From Bretschneidera sinensis (Eukaryota; Streptophyta; Magnoliopsida; Brassicales; Akaniaceae): 64,000 bases of DNA. Of this stretch, positions 46,090 to 56,795 are shown piece by piece. A program made the translations under genes and the position numbers. Position 1 is the first letter of the stretch. Each line of letters starts with the position of its first letter. The stretch covers positions 63,493,001 through 63,557,000 of the forward strand of contig CM043702.1 in NCBI GenBank assembly GCA_023935145.1, read 5' to 3'. A model generated the notes under the pieces. The model had not been told where the DNA came from and ran no database searches. It saw only the letters and a list, made by a program, of their open reading frames with translations.

Positions 46090-46900
46090 CCCCCCGAAAT
46101 ACAAGGATTATGGCTGTCCAACCATTGCACGTAGTATTGGAAATCATGAGGTTAGACAAGCATTGCTAGATTTAGGAGCTAGTGTGAATTTAATGCCATT
46201 TTCTATTTATTTGTAGCTGGGGTTAGGAGAAATAAAACCCACCGTTGTGGTGTTGCAATTTGCTGACCGATCAGTCAAAGTACCCCGGGGCATGGTAGAG
46301 GATGTTCTAATTCAAATTGATAAATTTTATTATCTTGTTGATTTCCTAATTCTTGACACTACCTCTGCTGTTGAAGCTACCTCTAAAATTCCTTTGATTT
46401 TAGGTAGAACTTTCTTTGCCACTGCAAAAGCTCTTATTAATTGCAGGAATGGACTCATGAAGCTATCCTTAGGAAACATGACCCTCGAGGTGAACATCTT
46501 CAATGTTGCAAAACAGCCAGAAGATGATGACGAGGGCCACCAGTTATACATGATTGAGTCACTCATCGATAGGGGAGTTTCTATAGCTCATGATTTTGAT
46601 CCTCTTGATTATTTTCTTGTTAATTCTGAGTTTGATTATATTAATAATAAATCTGATGTAATTGATATTTCTGCTATTTTTGATAAATATCAGGATTATG
46701 GCACTAGGGCATGGCAACTGAAGTTTGAGGAGTTGCTTGAGAGAAGCGAGAAACAAATTCCCTCAAGTGTGGAAGCACCCAAAGTTGAATTGAAGCCTCT
46801 ACCTAAGGGTTTAAAGCATGTCCTCCTCGGTCCAGGTGATACTTTTCCTATTATTATCTCATTTGAATTGTCTGAGTCTCAAGGTGAGAAATTAATTTAG
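46090..46900 (+). pseudogene. pro: Protease and protease-RT linker of A3
   Basis: ALLDLGASVNLMPFSIYL (retropepsin DLGAS motif) at about 46160-46215, one stop at 46214, then an open frame 46247-46900: VLQFADRSVKVPRGMVEDVL, IPLILGRTFFATAKALINCR and a linker IAHDFDPLDYFLVNSEFDY. The linker continues to LKPLPKGLKHVLLGPGDTFP, the usual start of Athila RT. This copy keeps the flap that A2 has lost. Confidence 0.85.
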
Positions 46901-47870
46901 ACCTTAAATGAACATAAGTCAGCCTTAGGTTGAAGCATGGCTGATTTAAAAGGTGTTAGTCCCTTGGTCTGTTCTCATAAAATTGATTTGGATGAAGGAA
47001 CTAGCCCTTGTAGAGAATCCCAGCATAGGCTTAACCCCAGTATGAAAGAAGTGGTGAAAAACAAAGTGTTGAAACTATTAGATGCCAGAATTATATATCC
47101 CATAGCTGAGTAAATGAGTAAGTCCTACACAGGTTGTTCCTAAAAAGTCAGGTGTCACTGTGGTAAAGAATGACCTAGGAGAGTTACTCCCTACAAAACT
47201 TGTGACCGGGTGGCGGATGTGCATTGGTTACAGAAAATTGAATGCTGCCACTCGGAAAGACCATTTTCCCCTCCCTTTTATCGATTAAATTCTTAAACGT
47301 GTAGCTAGTCATCCTTTTTATTGTTTCTTGGATGGTTATTCTGGTAATTATCAAATTGAAATTGCATTAGAAGACCAAGATAAAACCACTTTCACTTGTC
47401 CCTTTGGTACTTATGCTTTTCGTAGAATGCCATTTGGATTGTGTAATGCACCTGTTACTTTTCAACGTTGCATGATGAGCATTTTTAGTGACATGGTTGA
47501 AAATTGCATGGAGGTTTTTATGGATGATTTGGCTGTTTTTGGATCTTCATTTGATGCATGCTTATTAAATTTAGAAAGAGTATTGATTCGTTATGAGGAG
47601 AAGGAATTAGTTTTAAATTGGGAAAAATACCACTTCATGATACCTTCAGGTATTGTCTTAGGGCATATTGTTTCTTCTAAGGGGATAGAGGTTGACCAAT
47701 CTAAGATTGAATTAATCTCTAAGTTGCCTATACCTAAGACAGCAAAGGATGTGAGATCCTTTCTTGGTCATGCGGGTTTTTATAGGAGGTTCATACAAAA
47801 ATTTTCTACCATATCTAGACCACTATGTGCCCTCCTAGTTAAAGATGCCCCATTTGAGTAGACACAAGCT
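46901..47870 (+). pseudogene. pol: Reverse transcriptase of A3
   Basis: Start in decayed frames (SPLVCSHKIDLDEG, RLNPSMKEVVKNKVLKLLD, GWRMCIGYRKLNAATRKDHF). Open frame 47328-47861: LDGYSGNYQIEIALEDQDKT, CPFGTYAFRRMPFGLCNAP, catalytic FMDDLAVF at 47518-47541, LGHIVSSKGIEVDQSKIE, VRSFLGHAGFYRRFI. The Athila-style F-M-D-D box is intact. Stops and an indel near 47100-47290 break the N-terminal part. Confidence 0.9.
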
Positions 47871-48392
47871 TGTCAAGAGGCCTTTAAAATGCTGATTGGC
47901 AAGCTTACTTCAGCACCCATAATGCAGTCACCTGATTAGACTTTACCTTTTGAAATCATGTGTGATGCTAGTGACTTTGCTGTAGGTGCTATTCTTGGAC
48001 AACGAAGGGAGGGGAAGCCTTTTGTCATTTACTATGTTAGCAAAATTCTAAATAGTGCTCAGATGAATTACTCTACCATTGAAAAAGAATTTATAGCCGT
48101 AGTGTTTACTTTGGACAAGTTTCATGTTTATTTGATTGGTTCTCCTATTTTTATTTTCACATATCATGCATCCCTTAAGTACCTTCTTACAAAGAAGGAT
48201 GCTAAGGCACGACTAATATGGTGGATCTTACTTTTGCAAGAATTTGACATCACCGTCAAAGACAAGAAAGGAGTAGAGAACGTAGTGGCTGACCATCTCT
48301 CGAGGCTCACATTTGAGGACACCTCTGACGACATGCCAATCAGGGATAATTTTCCCGATGAGCAGTTACTCTCTATTACTTCTCTACCATAG
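47871..48392 (+). pseudogene. pol: RNase H of A3
   Basis: MCDASDFAVGAILGQRREGK (first catalytic Asp), VIYYVSKILNSAQMNYSTIE, KEFIAVVFTLDKFHVYLIG, HASLKYLLTKKDAKARLIWW, VADHLSRL. A stop at 47938 separates it from the RT connection region, otherwise open 47958-48392. Single RNase H only, as expected for Athila and unlike the Tat element at 61429. Confidence 0.9.
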
Positions 48393-48404
48393 TTTGCTCA
48401 TATT

Positions 48405-49671
48405 GTGAATTATTTAGCTGCTGGTGAGATACCAATGGATTGGAGCACTCGGGACAAGAGGAAGTTCATGACTGAGGTACGCAATTTTTACTGGGATGAC
48501 CCTTGTCTTTTCAAATACGTAATTTTAAGGCGTTGCATCCCTAATGAAGAGATTGCCAACATCTTGGAATTTTGTCACTCCCAAGCTTGTGGGGGCCACT
48601 TTTCAATGCAAAAAACCACGGTAAAAATTCTACAGTGTGGGTTTTATTGGCCCACCTTGTTTAAAGATGCAAACATCTATTGTGGTTCATGTGAAAAGTG
48701 TCAGAAATTAGGAGCTGTGTCTCGTCGTAATATGATGCCCTTAAACGCAATTTTAGTGATTGAAATCTTTGATTGTTGGGGCATTGATTTTATGGGACCA
48801 TTTCCTCATTCTTTCAGATATCAATATATCATTGTGGCAATAGATTATTTGTCAAAATGGGTAGAAGCAGTAGCTTACAGAAGCAACGATAATAGGACGG
48901 TAATTAAAATTTCTCAAAGAAAATGTGTTATCTCGATTTGGTACACCACGTGCTATAATTAGTGATCGAGGTACGCATTTTTGCAACTGTTCTTTTGAAG
49001 CTTTGATGAGAAAATATGGAGTGTTACACAAGATCTCTACTACCTACCACCCTCAGACAAGTGGACAGGTAGAACTTGCAAACAAGGAAATTAAGCAAAT
49101 TTTAGAAAAAATGGTCGACCCGGATTGCAAGGATTGGTCTTTGAGACTAGTTGATGCGCTTTGGGCTTACTGTACAACTTTCAAAACTCCCTTAGGTATG
49201 TCACCTTATGGGCTTGTTTTTGGAAAACCTTGCCACTTACCTGCGGAGCTCAAGCATCGAGCTTATTGGGCCATCAGCATTTCAACTTTGACATGGGAGA
49301 AGCAGGTAACCTTAGGAAATTTCAGTTGACCGAGCTAGATGAGTTGACAAATGATGCGTATGAGAACTCTAGAATCTATAAAGCTAAAATGAAAGTGTTT
49401 CACGATAACAAAATTTTGAGGAAAACATTTAAGCCTAATGATCGGGTATTCTTATATGATTCTAGACTCCATAAGCACCCGGGAAAACTTCGGTCGAGGT
49501 GGACCGCCCTTTTATAGTAAAGAATGTTTTTGCAAATGGGGTGGTAGAAATAGAAGATAATAGAGATGGTCGGATCTTTAAAGTAAATGGTCAATGCCTT
49601 AAAATCTTAACTGATAGGCAAGATTCGGAAGTGGAAGACATTCCATTTATGGATCCGGTCTATTCACCTTG
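48405..49671 (+). pseudogene. pol: Integrase of A3
   Basis: N-terminal zinc-binding region ANILEFCHSQACGGHFSMQK ... [11 protein letters not shown]. Catalytic core: [12 protein letters not shown] (Asp), [12 protein letters not shown] (Asp, 48958-48985), [14 protein letters not shown] (Glu). C-terminal FKPNDRVFLYDSRLHKHPGK and RSRWT followed by VFANGVVEIED, ending DPVYSP near 49671. An inserted base at about 48907 and another frame change near 49270 and 49510 break it. All three catalytic residues are still encoded. Confidence 0.9.
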
Positions 49672-49889
49672 ACCACACCACAAATGTATGTTTTTATTTA
49701 TTTTTATTTTGTTTGTTTTGTTTTTAATTAAGTTTATTTCAATTTAATTTTTAGTTTTATTTTTTTAGTTTGATTTAATCTAATTTTTAGTTTAAAGATT
49801 ATTTTTATTTTATTTTATATATATATCTATGGTTTTTTATCTTGCACAAACAAGGCATTTGCTATGTTTTTTTAGCCCATGAGAGGAAC

Positions 49890-50085
49890 CAGGGCCAGTG
49901 TGTGCACTATGGCCCAAGGGCTTAAGCCTCGCCCCACAGAGCAGCATGCCCAAGCAGCACAGTAGCCCAACTCATATCAGTCCGTGCTGCACCTCAACCC
50001 ACAACGTGTCGTGGTGCATAGAAAAGCAAAAGAGGGCTTAGGTCTTCAAGCCGCGGTGCACATAAGTTCAAGTCGCGACTAACAC
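49890..50085 (+). promoter_or_regulatory. CpG-rich motif cluster before env-like ORF (A3)
   Basis: Counterpart of 14930-15135 in A2, more decayed: CAGGGCCAGTGTGTGCAC, CACAACGTGTCGTGGTGC, CAAGCCGCGGTGCACA, CAAGTCGCGAC. It is followed by a CT-rich leader (CTCTCTCTCCCCCTCTCTCC near 50165) and the env-like ATG at 50466. The stretch 49672-49889 holds only T-rich sequence. Confidence 0.4.
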
Positions 50086-50465
50086 AAGATCTGCACGTTT
50101 TAAAACCTTATTTCTGCACCATCTTCTTCATTTCTACTTTGAGAAAAACACAGCACACTCCACTCTCTCTCCCCCTCTCTCCAAACCCTCACTTACCCAC
50201 CTCATTTTTCTCACTATTTTTTTATCCTAACACCATTTCTTGAAGAATTTCTCACTTATATTATAGATTTTGCTAAAATTTGCTCCAAAAAGCTTGGTTC
50301 AAATAGGATTTTGGGTTTTTCAAGAAGATTTCAAGTTAGTGGGTACTCTTTCTTCTCTCCAACTTTGGGCATCAAATAAGACCAATTTCTTCTCTTTGTT
50401 GTGAATTTGTGCTATTTGGGTGGTTGATTTTAAATTAGTTCTTTTGTTCTATACATTTGATTCAA

Positions 50466-53078
50466 ATGGCCCCTAAAACTAAGAGACCAAGGGGGAAACA
50501 ACCTCAAGAGTATGATGAGAGCAAATTTGTTAGTTTTGAGGCTAATGAGAGATATGTTAGCTTCATAAATGCTAGGAAACCCATTCCTGAGAGAGGATTC
50601 AATATCATAGACAGGGGAAACCCAACCTTGTTTAGAATGATTATTGATAGGCATTGAGGTGCATTTGCAAGATAACCACCTCATTCCCTTACAAATGTGG
50701 TTAGAGAATTCCATGCTATTGTAGAAGAGCATAGGAATGGTAAGGTGATGGTGAGAGGAAAAACAGTTTCTTTTAGCAGTACATCTATCAATAGATTCTA
50801 TGGGCTACCTGACATAAAAAATAGTGAGTATATTGCATATGTGTCTAATATTAACTATGACAAAGTTTGCAATACTCTATGTATTTCGGGCATAACTTGG
50901 AAAATGACGGGTGATACCCCTATAACCTTGCCCGGTAATTCTCTGACTATCAATGCTCAGGCTTGGCAATATTTTGTGTGTCAAGGGTTGATGCCTGCTA
51001 CGCATTATAGTGATCTTACTATTGAGAGAGTTGTTCTGTTTTATGCCATTTTGATGGGCATGACTATTGATGTGGGCCAAATCATATTTAATTCTATCAT
51101 ACACACTGTGAGACAAAAGTTTGGATTGTACTTCCCTTCATTAATTACACAATTATGCATCCGAGCTGGCGTCTAGTATAATACTGATGAGGAAGCCCAG
51201 CAAGTTAAAAAGCCCATCGATGATGGCATGCTCAATCTCATTAAATCCTTATTGGAAATCACCTTGACAAGATGCCCAGGTAGTGATCTTCCAAACACCC
51301 AAGTCTAGAATGACTTGTAGAACGAAATACAGCAATCGAAAGCAAGAAAGAAAAGAAGACAAGAGATTTGTTATCGAGGTTAGGCAATAACCTACGTCCT
51401 CGTGAGTTCCTCTAAACTCTCTACACTAAAGCAATGGTTCTTTACAATCCAACAATCTTCAAGAATCCACAAGTTCTTGAAGGAACCAAGAAGAGAACAA
51501 GAAAGTGATAGACCTATTACAATGTTTTCTATCAATTCTATACTACTCTCTCTTCTTTACAACCAGCCTCTCTACAATGAGTCCCTCTTGTATGTCCATG
51601 TCTTTGCACTCTCACACAATTCTCTCATTCATACACATGTCTCACAAGTTACATTACATCACATTCTTGTTGAGAATGAAGCTAGGTGACCCTTTATATA
51701 GTGCACCAACTTCTTGTCCAATCTTGTGTGTCATTCTCCACCCTTAGATCTTAATGACCACTTAACCATGGCCCTCCATCAATCTTAAATGGTGTTATGC
51801 ATTTCAACCATGCATCCACGCACCTAAGAGGAGGTTTAAGCAAGCTATCCAAGTGTGCTTCAGTTTTCCTAGCGCCTTGCGGCACTGTGCAGAGCACATT
51901 TGCACCATGTTTTAGACGGTGTGGTGCTGGTGGAGGGGTGGTGCGGTGCTGCCTTGCTTCCAGCTACATCCTTGCTGGGCAGTGAGGCGCACACTGATGC
52001 TACCCTTCACACAACAGTGCACACTACTTTGCTTTGTTGATTAGGGGTGTGCACACACACCTAAAGTGATGCACACACATGTGTGCATCTGGAAACCCAT
52101 ATCTCAAAGGTGGTCTAACCACCCTCCTTTCCTGGTCCTTTGTGAGCTGGTAGTCATTCAGGCTTGCTGCATCGTTCCCTTCTAGTTCAGCCTCCTCTTG
52201 AGTGTCCTGAGCTTAGTCTTCATCAATGGGCTCTACCTGGTCCGAAGCCTCTTACCTTCCTTGCTCTACCTGAACTAAAGCTAGGTGACCCTTTATATAG
52301 TGCACCAACTTCTTGTCCAATCTTGTGTGTCATTCTCCACCCTTAGATCTTAATGACCACTTAACCATGGCCCTCCATCAATCTTAAGTGGTGTTGTGCA
52401 TTTCAACCTTGCATCCACGCACCTAAGAGGAGGTTTAAGCAAGCTATCCAAGTGTGCTTCAGTTTTCCTAGCGCCTTGCGGCGCTGGGCAGAGCACATTT
52501 GCACCATGTTCTAGACGGTGTGGTGCTGGTGGAGGGGTGGTGCGGTGCTGCCTTGCTTCCAGCTGCATCCTTGCTGGGCAGTGAGGCGCACACTGATGCT
52601 ACCCTTCACACAACAGTGCACACTACTTTGCTTTGTTGATTAGGGGTGTGCACACACACCCAAAGTGATGCACACACATGTGTGCACTCCTTTAACATGT
52701 TGAAATTTAATCTTCCAACCTTGGTTTAGACTTTAACCATCTTTGAACCATGTTTAGACATGTTTAAACCTTAGACAAATACCAACAAGCCTCAAGGCCG
52801 CCAACCCCGGGTGAGAGAGCAGCGATTGCTACCCCCCTCCCCCTAGGCATTTCACTGTTGCAGAACACCTTGAGCTTTTAAAGATTCGGTTTGACGAGTA
52901 TAAGAAATTCTTGCATGATTGGTTTGATCGTTAGGAATGATTTTTGGCTAGGCAAGCAGATTATCAAGCGGGGGTGTACTCTTCTTTTGGTAAGATGTAC
53001 CAACACCTTGCCTCCGCCGCCGATTGTGATATGGATCACTTTGCCACTTTGCCACTCAATCCGGGTTCATCTTTGTGA
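50466..53078 (+). pseudogene. Env-like third ORF of A3, split by a copia solo LTR
   Basis: MAPKTKRPRGKQPQEYDESK from ATG 50466, with stops near 50655 and 50673 and at 51174. Blocks VVREFHAIVEEHRNGKV, FSSTSINRFYGLPDI, LPGNSLTINAQAWQYFVC, MTIDVGQIIFNSIIHTVRQK. Interrupted at 51250-52787 by the copia LTR, then resumes (ERAAIATP-like region, HFTVAE) and ends with a hydrophilic tail, LPLNPGSSL, at stop 53076-53078. This is the only copy here that shows the C-terminus. No convincing transmembrane anchor is visible at the end. Confidence 0.72.
51250..52787 (-). repeat. Copia-type solo LTR with internal duplication
   Basis: Minus strand starts TGTTGGTATTTGTCTAAGG and ends GGTGATTTCCAATA, the same family as the copia LTR at 55905-56795. 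Target copies ATCCT (51245-51249) and AGCCT (52788-52792), one mismatch. No internal sequence is present, so this is a solo LTR left by LTR-LTR recombination. It contains a direct duplication with offset 599 bp (51679-52087 and 52278-52686, nearly identical). Each copy contains a TATA box (51700-51692 and 52299-52291) and a CpG-rich region (GCGCCTTGCGGC, GAGGCGCACACTG). Confidence 0.88.
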
Positions 53079-53324
53079 TAGGCGAGGTTTCACTATCAGA
53101 CTCGGAATGAGAGGGTAATTCTAGCTCAGGTCCTCTAATAAATCTACCTTGCAGATCTCTTGTCTAAGCATGCACCAAATGAATCAGAGAGGAAATAAAA
53201 GAAACAAAACAAGAATTTTTTATTTTTTTATTTATTTTTATTTTTATTATTTTTTATTACATTTTTTATTATTTTTTTACCGTCACACTCAAAGTTGACA
53301 AGCTTCCTTGTACTTAAATGCGTT

Positions 53325-53342
53325 TCCCCGGCAACGGCGCCA
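53325..53342 (-). other. Primer binding site, Asp-tRNA type (A4)
   Basis: Minus strand reads TGGCGCCGTTGCCGGGGA, a perfect 18-base match to the Asp-tRNA complement, 5 nt from the LTR. Confidence 0.92.
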
Positions 53343-53347
53343 AAATT

Positions 53348-54630
53348 TGGTTACGCCCAAAACATAACGCGGTTATTGTAGTATAGTTTTGGGGTGTCAA
53401 TTCCACAGGGAAACAAGTTAAGTACAACAGAAGGTATGAACCTCAACACAAACGATAAAAGATTAAAAGGATAAAATCTAAGTTGTTTTGAGGAAAGGGT
53501 AATTTTGTAAATAAGTTTAAAATCAAAATGACAACAAGGTTCCGAGAATCCTCCCTAGATTCGTTGCTCTAATCCTAACTTGATTTAGATGTTTTTATCT
53601 CGATTGCAGGTTTCACATCCCAAACAGGCAATAAAAAAATATTCAATTAAAGTGCATTTATAAATCCTAATGTAATCGCTATGAATTATTCTTTACTTTC
53701 TAACACACATGACCTAACTTATAAATTATCAAGAGATGACGATATATCTAAAATGAAAATACCGCAGTAATGGACAAATCTATAAAAGAGATCTACCGAA
53801 CTCAATCACACCCAAACAGGTACACATAAGAAAAGCCTGACTGAACTTATATGGAAAAGAAGCATGCAACCACCGGAGTTATAATAAATCTACTAATTAA
53901 ATTAAGAATAAAACATAACAATATTTAATGAAAATAATTCCAACTACAACCGAATCAAATAAAGGAAAATAAGAACAACTACACCTAGGGATTCATCCCT
54001 TCGCTTTGCTTGGAGACTAGCCAGCCATGGGGCTCATACGTCCTCGAGTTGCCTCCAGCCTCCCGACGATCATCTCTCCTGACCTTTAAACTTTAAACTT
54101 CGGGTTCCTCCTAAAGGCCCTCTGGATTGCTCCTAAAGGCCCTCTGGATTCATCCCCGATTGATTGATTGTTTCAGCTGAGCAGAGTGGGTCTTTATATA
54201 GGTAAACTCCCGGAATGCTATGTGTTATCTAGCCAATGTGGGATACTGTCCAGGTGCGCTCGATCGCAGCTTGAGTGTGATCGATCACACATGCGCTCGA
54301 TTACGGCTTTTGCGCTCGATCGCATATGCGCTGCAGAGTACTTTGCTCGATGTGGGATGTGCACTCGATCGCATTGCTTGTGCACTCGATCGCAATTCAG
54401 GCAGCAATCCATCTTGTCCTTCTAGAAGCATGGGATCTTGGTCTTTTAAGCAACGATTGCTTCTTTTTCTCTTTTAAACTTAAAGTACCTGTAAATTACA
54501 CTGAAATAAGTCAGTGGTCCAATAATATTACTTTAGAGTTATTAACATATAAAAGCACAATAAAGACCGAGATCAATCTTAAAATGCTAACAATTAACCA
54601 CTGCTGAGAGGCATTTTATGACTCTCATCA
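53348..54630 (-). repeat. 5' LTR of A4
   Basis: 1283 bp with A-type ends (TGATGAGAGTCATAAAATGC ... GGCGTAACCA) and A-type U5. Its U3 cluster (54250-54410) is of the other motif type: GCGCTCGATCGCAGC, TGTGATCGATCACAC, GCACTCGATCGCA, with no GCCGCGGC units. TATATAAAG at 54200-54192. Confidence 0.9.
54192..54358 (-). promoter_or_regulatory. USE-like elements plus TATA box in A4 LTR
   Basis: On the minus strand an exact USE match ATCCCACATCG lies at 54358-54348. A second, ATCCCACATTG, is at 54244-54234. TATATAAAG begins at 54200, 33 bp after the second. Palindromic GATCGAGCGC units lie between and around. This is the same promoter grammar as in the C LTRs, in an LTR whose ends belong to the A family. 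Confidence 0.55.
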
Positions 54631-55823
54631 AGACCATCTATATGAGGTAACCCGAAGGCTATGAGGAAGGAAGGCAGGGAGATTTGGTGTGCCAATTGAA
54701 GAAATTTCTCTATGGCCTGAAGCAATCACCTCGTCAATGGCATAAGAGGTTCGATTCCTTTGTAACTAGGTTGGGTTTCATGAGGAGCTACTATGATTCG
54801 TGCTTGTACTACAAAGGTCACAAGGTGGAGGAAATGGTGATTATCCTCATCTACGTCGATGATATGTTGTCGGTTGGTAATAGCAGGGAAAGGATAGAAA
54901 GGTTAAAGTCTCACCTCAGTTCGGAGTTTGAGATGAAGGATCTTAGTCTTGCACAAAAGATCCTTGGGATAAGTATAATTCGGGAAAGGGAGAGAAAGAG
55001 GTTGAAGGTTTCTCAGTCTTCCTACATAGAAAATATGATATCTAAGTTTTTTATGGAATATTGTAAACCAGTAAAGATTCTCCTTGCTGATCATTTCAAG
55101 TTATCTAACGATCGATGTCCTAGAATGGATGAGGAGAAGAAGGAAATGGAAAAGGTCCCTTACTCTAGTGCGGTTGGATCTGTAATGTTCACCATGGTAA
55201 GCACTAGACCTAACATTGCTCATGCCATTAGTGTTCTCAGCAGGTTTATGACTAATCCCTGAAAGGAGCATTGGCTTAGAATGAAGTGGTTATTGAGGTA
55301 CTTGAAGGGAAGCCCAGATGTGGGGCTTGTTTATAAGAAAAGAGGTAAGTCCATCTGTTTGGAAGGTTATGCTGATTCGGACTATGGAGCAGATAAGGAT
55401 AAGAGAAGATCGATTACCTCTTACTTCTTCAACTTAAACTGATGTTGTGTAAATTGGAAGGCTCAGTTGCAGCTGGTGGTAGCACTCTCAACAACTGAGA
55501 CATAGTACATAGCAGCTACGGAAGCTATAAAGGAGGCTATGTGGTGCAAAGGGTTGTTGGAAGAGTTGAAGGTCCTAAAAGAGCAGGTGGTGGTGTATTC
55601 GAATAGCCAAAGTGCATTGTATTTGTGCAAGAATCCGGTGTTCCATGAGAGGAAAAAGCATATGGATGTTTACTATCATTTTAGTCGGGAAAATGTTACA
55701 AAATGATGCATTCATGTGGACAAAGTGGCCACTAAAGAAAATCCTACAGATTTAGGCACTAAAGTTCTACCTCTAAGCAAGTTCAATCATTGCCTTGGAC
55801 TTCTTAGAATTGGAGTCGAATGA
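54631..55823 (+). pseudogene. pol: Copia reverse transcriptase and RNase H (element G)
   Basis: Ty1/copia pol, truncated at its start by A4. One frame: TIYMR, PEGYEEGRQGDLVCQL, KKFLYGLKQSPRQWHKRFD, catalytic YVDDMLSVGN near 54858, LGISIIRERE, RPNIAHAISVLSRFMTNP, then RNase H YADSDYGADKDKRRS, ALSTTE, YIAATEAIKEAMW, NSQSALYLCKNPVFHERKKH, ending GLLRIGVE at 55823. Stops near 54648, 55260, 55440, 55503 and 55704. The motif set is Tork-like (inference). The 3' LTR follows after 81 bp. Confidence 0.88.
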
Positions 55824-55904
55824 TTTGGTGACTCATGTTGAGTTTTGATCCTGAGTTCTCTGCACAATGGGTTCGGGTTTAATTGCTTAGAGAAAGGTAG
55901 AGAT

Positions 55905-56795
55905 TGTTGGAATTTGTCAAAGAATTAAAGGATGAAAACTGCAGCTTTAGGTGTTGGTTGGCGCCGCAGCACAGGTGGCGTGCGCTGTGACTTTTAGTAA
56001 GTGGAGGTGGTCCTCCACTAGGTGTACACTGTGGCCCAGCCCTTGGGTGCTGCGGCCTCCAACAGATGGAGTAGTTATCCCCTGTAATGCACCGCGGCCT
56101 GCCCTGTTCTGAGCCGTAGTGCAAGGCACACCTAACACCTTATTTTCAGCACTTTGAAATGGTGTGTGGGACATGATTAAAATGCACAGGTTCACTTAGA
56201 CTCTTAGAAAGCCATGAGTCTTTAATTCTTGAGATTTAAGGTTTGAGATTGATCTCAAAGATTGGTTAAAGAAGGTATTGCTCTATATAAAGGGTCATCT
56301 AGGAGCAATAACAAGACACATGATAAGAGAGACACAAGAGTGCAAAGTCACAAGTGTCAAGAAGAAACACAAGAAGGGGTCTCATTCCAAGAGTGGCTGG
56401 TCAAGAAGAAACACAAGATAGACTCTCAAATCTTCAGAGGTGTTTCTAATGAGAGAGGGTAGTCAAGATTGGGGATTCAAGGGCTTTGTGATTGGATTTT
56501 TCTTGGGGAAAATTCTACGGAAACACTCAGTTCTTATCACTTTCCTTTCTCTTCTTTCATTCTTCAAGAACAAGAGGGTTCTTGAAGGGGTGTTGTTGTA
56601 ATTGTAAGAATTCCATTGATTTAGTGCAGAGAGCTCGGAGGAGCTCACGGGGACGTAGGCAAATTACTGAACCTCGATAACAATTGCTTGTGTTGTCTCT
56701 TTATGGTTTGATTCTTGTTCTAGTACAAATCATTCTGGATTTGGGGGTTCGGAAAGATCACAACCTGGGATTCTTGCAAAGGTGAATTTCCAACA
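55905..56795 (+). repeat. 3' LTR of copia element G
   Basis: 891 bp, TGTTGGAATTTG...GAATTTCCAACA, preceded by the purine tract GAGAAAGGTAGAGAT. CpG-rich cluster at about 55960-56125 (GGCGCCGCAGCACAGG, CACCGCGGCCTGCCC, GAGCCGTAGTGCAAGG), then TATATAAAG at 56284-56292. It abuts the E LTR exactly at CAACA, so G had inserted in the 3' LTR of E. Confidence 0.9.

Larger units (their letters stand above)
42769..53078 (+). mobile_element. Athila-type element A3 (most complete pol in the window)
   Basis: LTR 42769-44117, primer site, gag, protease, RT, RNase H, integrase, CpG cluster, and an env-like ORF ending at 53078 that is interrupted by a copia solo LTR. The 3' UTR and 3' LTR are missing: right after the env-like stop the sequence switches to the opposite-strand gag start of A4. 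Inserted in the 5' LTR of E. All genes carry stops or frameshifts. Confidence 0.9.
53079..54630 (-). mobile_element. Athila-type copy A4, 5' end only
   Basis: 5' LTR 53348-54630, perfect primer site 53325-53342, leader, and the first ~30 codons of gag (ATG at 53171, MLRQEICKVDLLEDLS then stop, a frameshifted form of the A-type gag start). It ends at 53079 where the A3 env-like stop codon lies. Its outer LTR end abuts copia RT at 54631, so A4 inserted into copia G. Confidence 0.88.

Noticed and set aside
51797..52584. Pair of similar small ORFs (about 62 codons)
   Set aside because: They repeat only because the copia LTR contains a duplication; they lie in the U3/promoter and match no protein.
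54168..54607. Overlapping ORFs of 64-93 codons on both strands
   Set aside because: Created by the CpG-rich motif cluster in the A4 LTR; Cys/Arg/Ser-rich low-complexity translations with no conserved domain.
55316..55330. Further USE-like string (AGATGTGGGGC) in copia G
   Set aside because: In coding sequence, mismatched and with no TATA box at a fitting distance.
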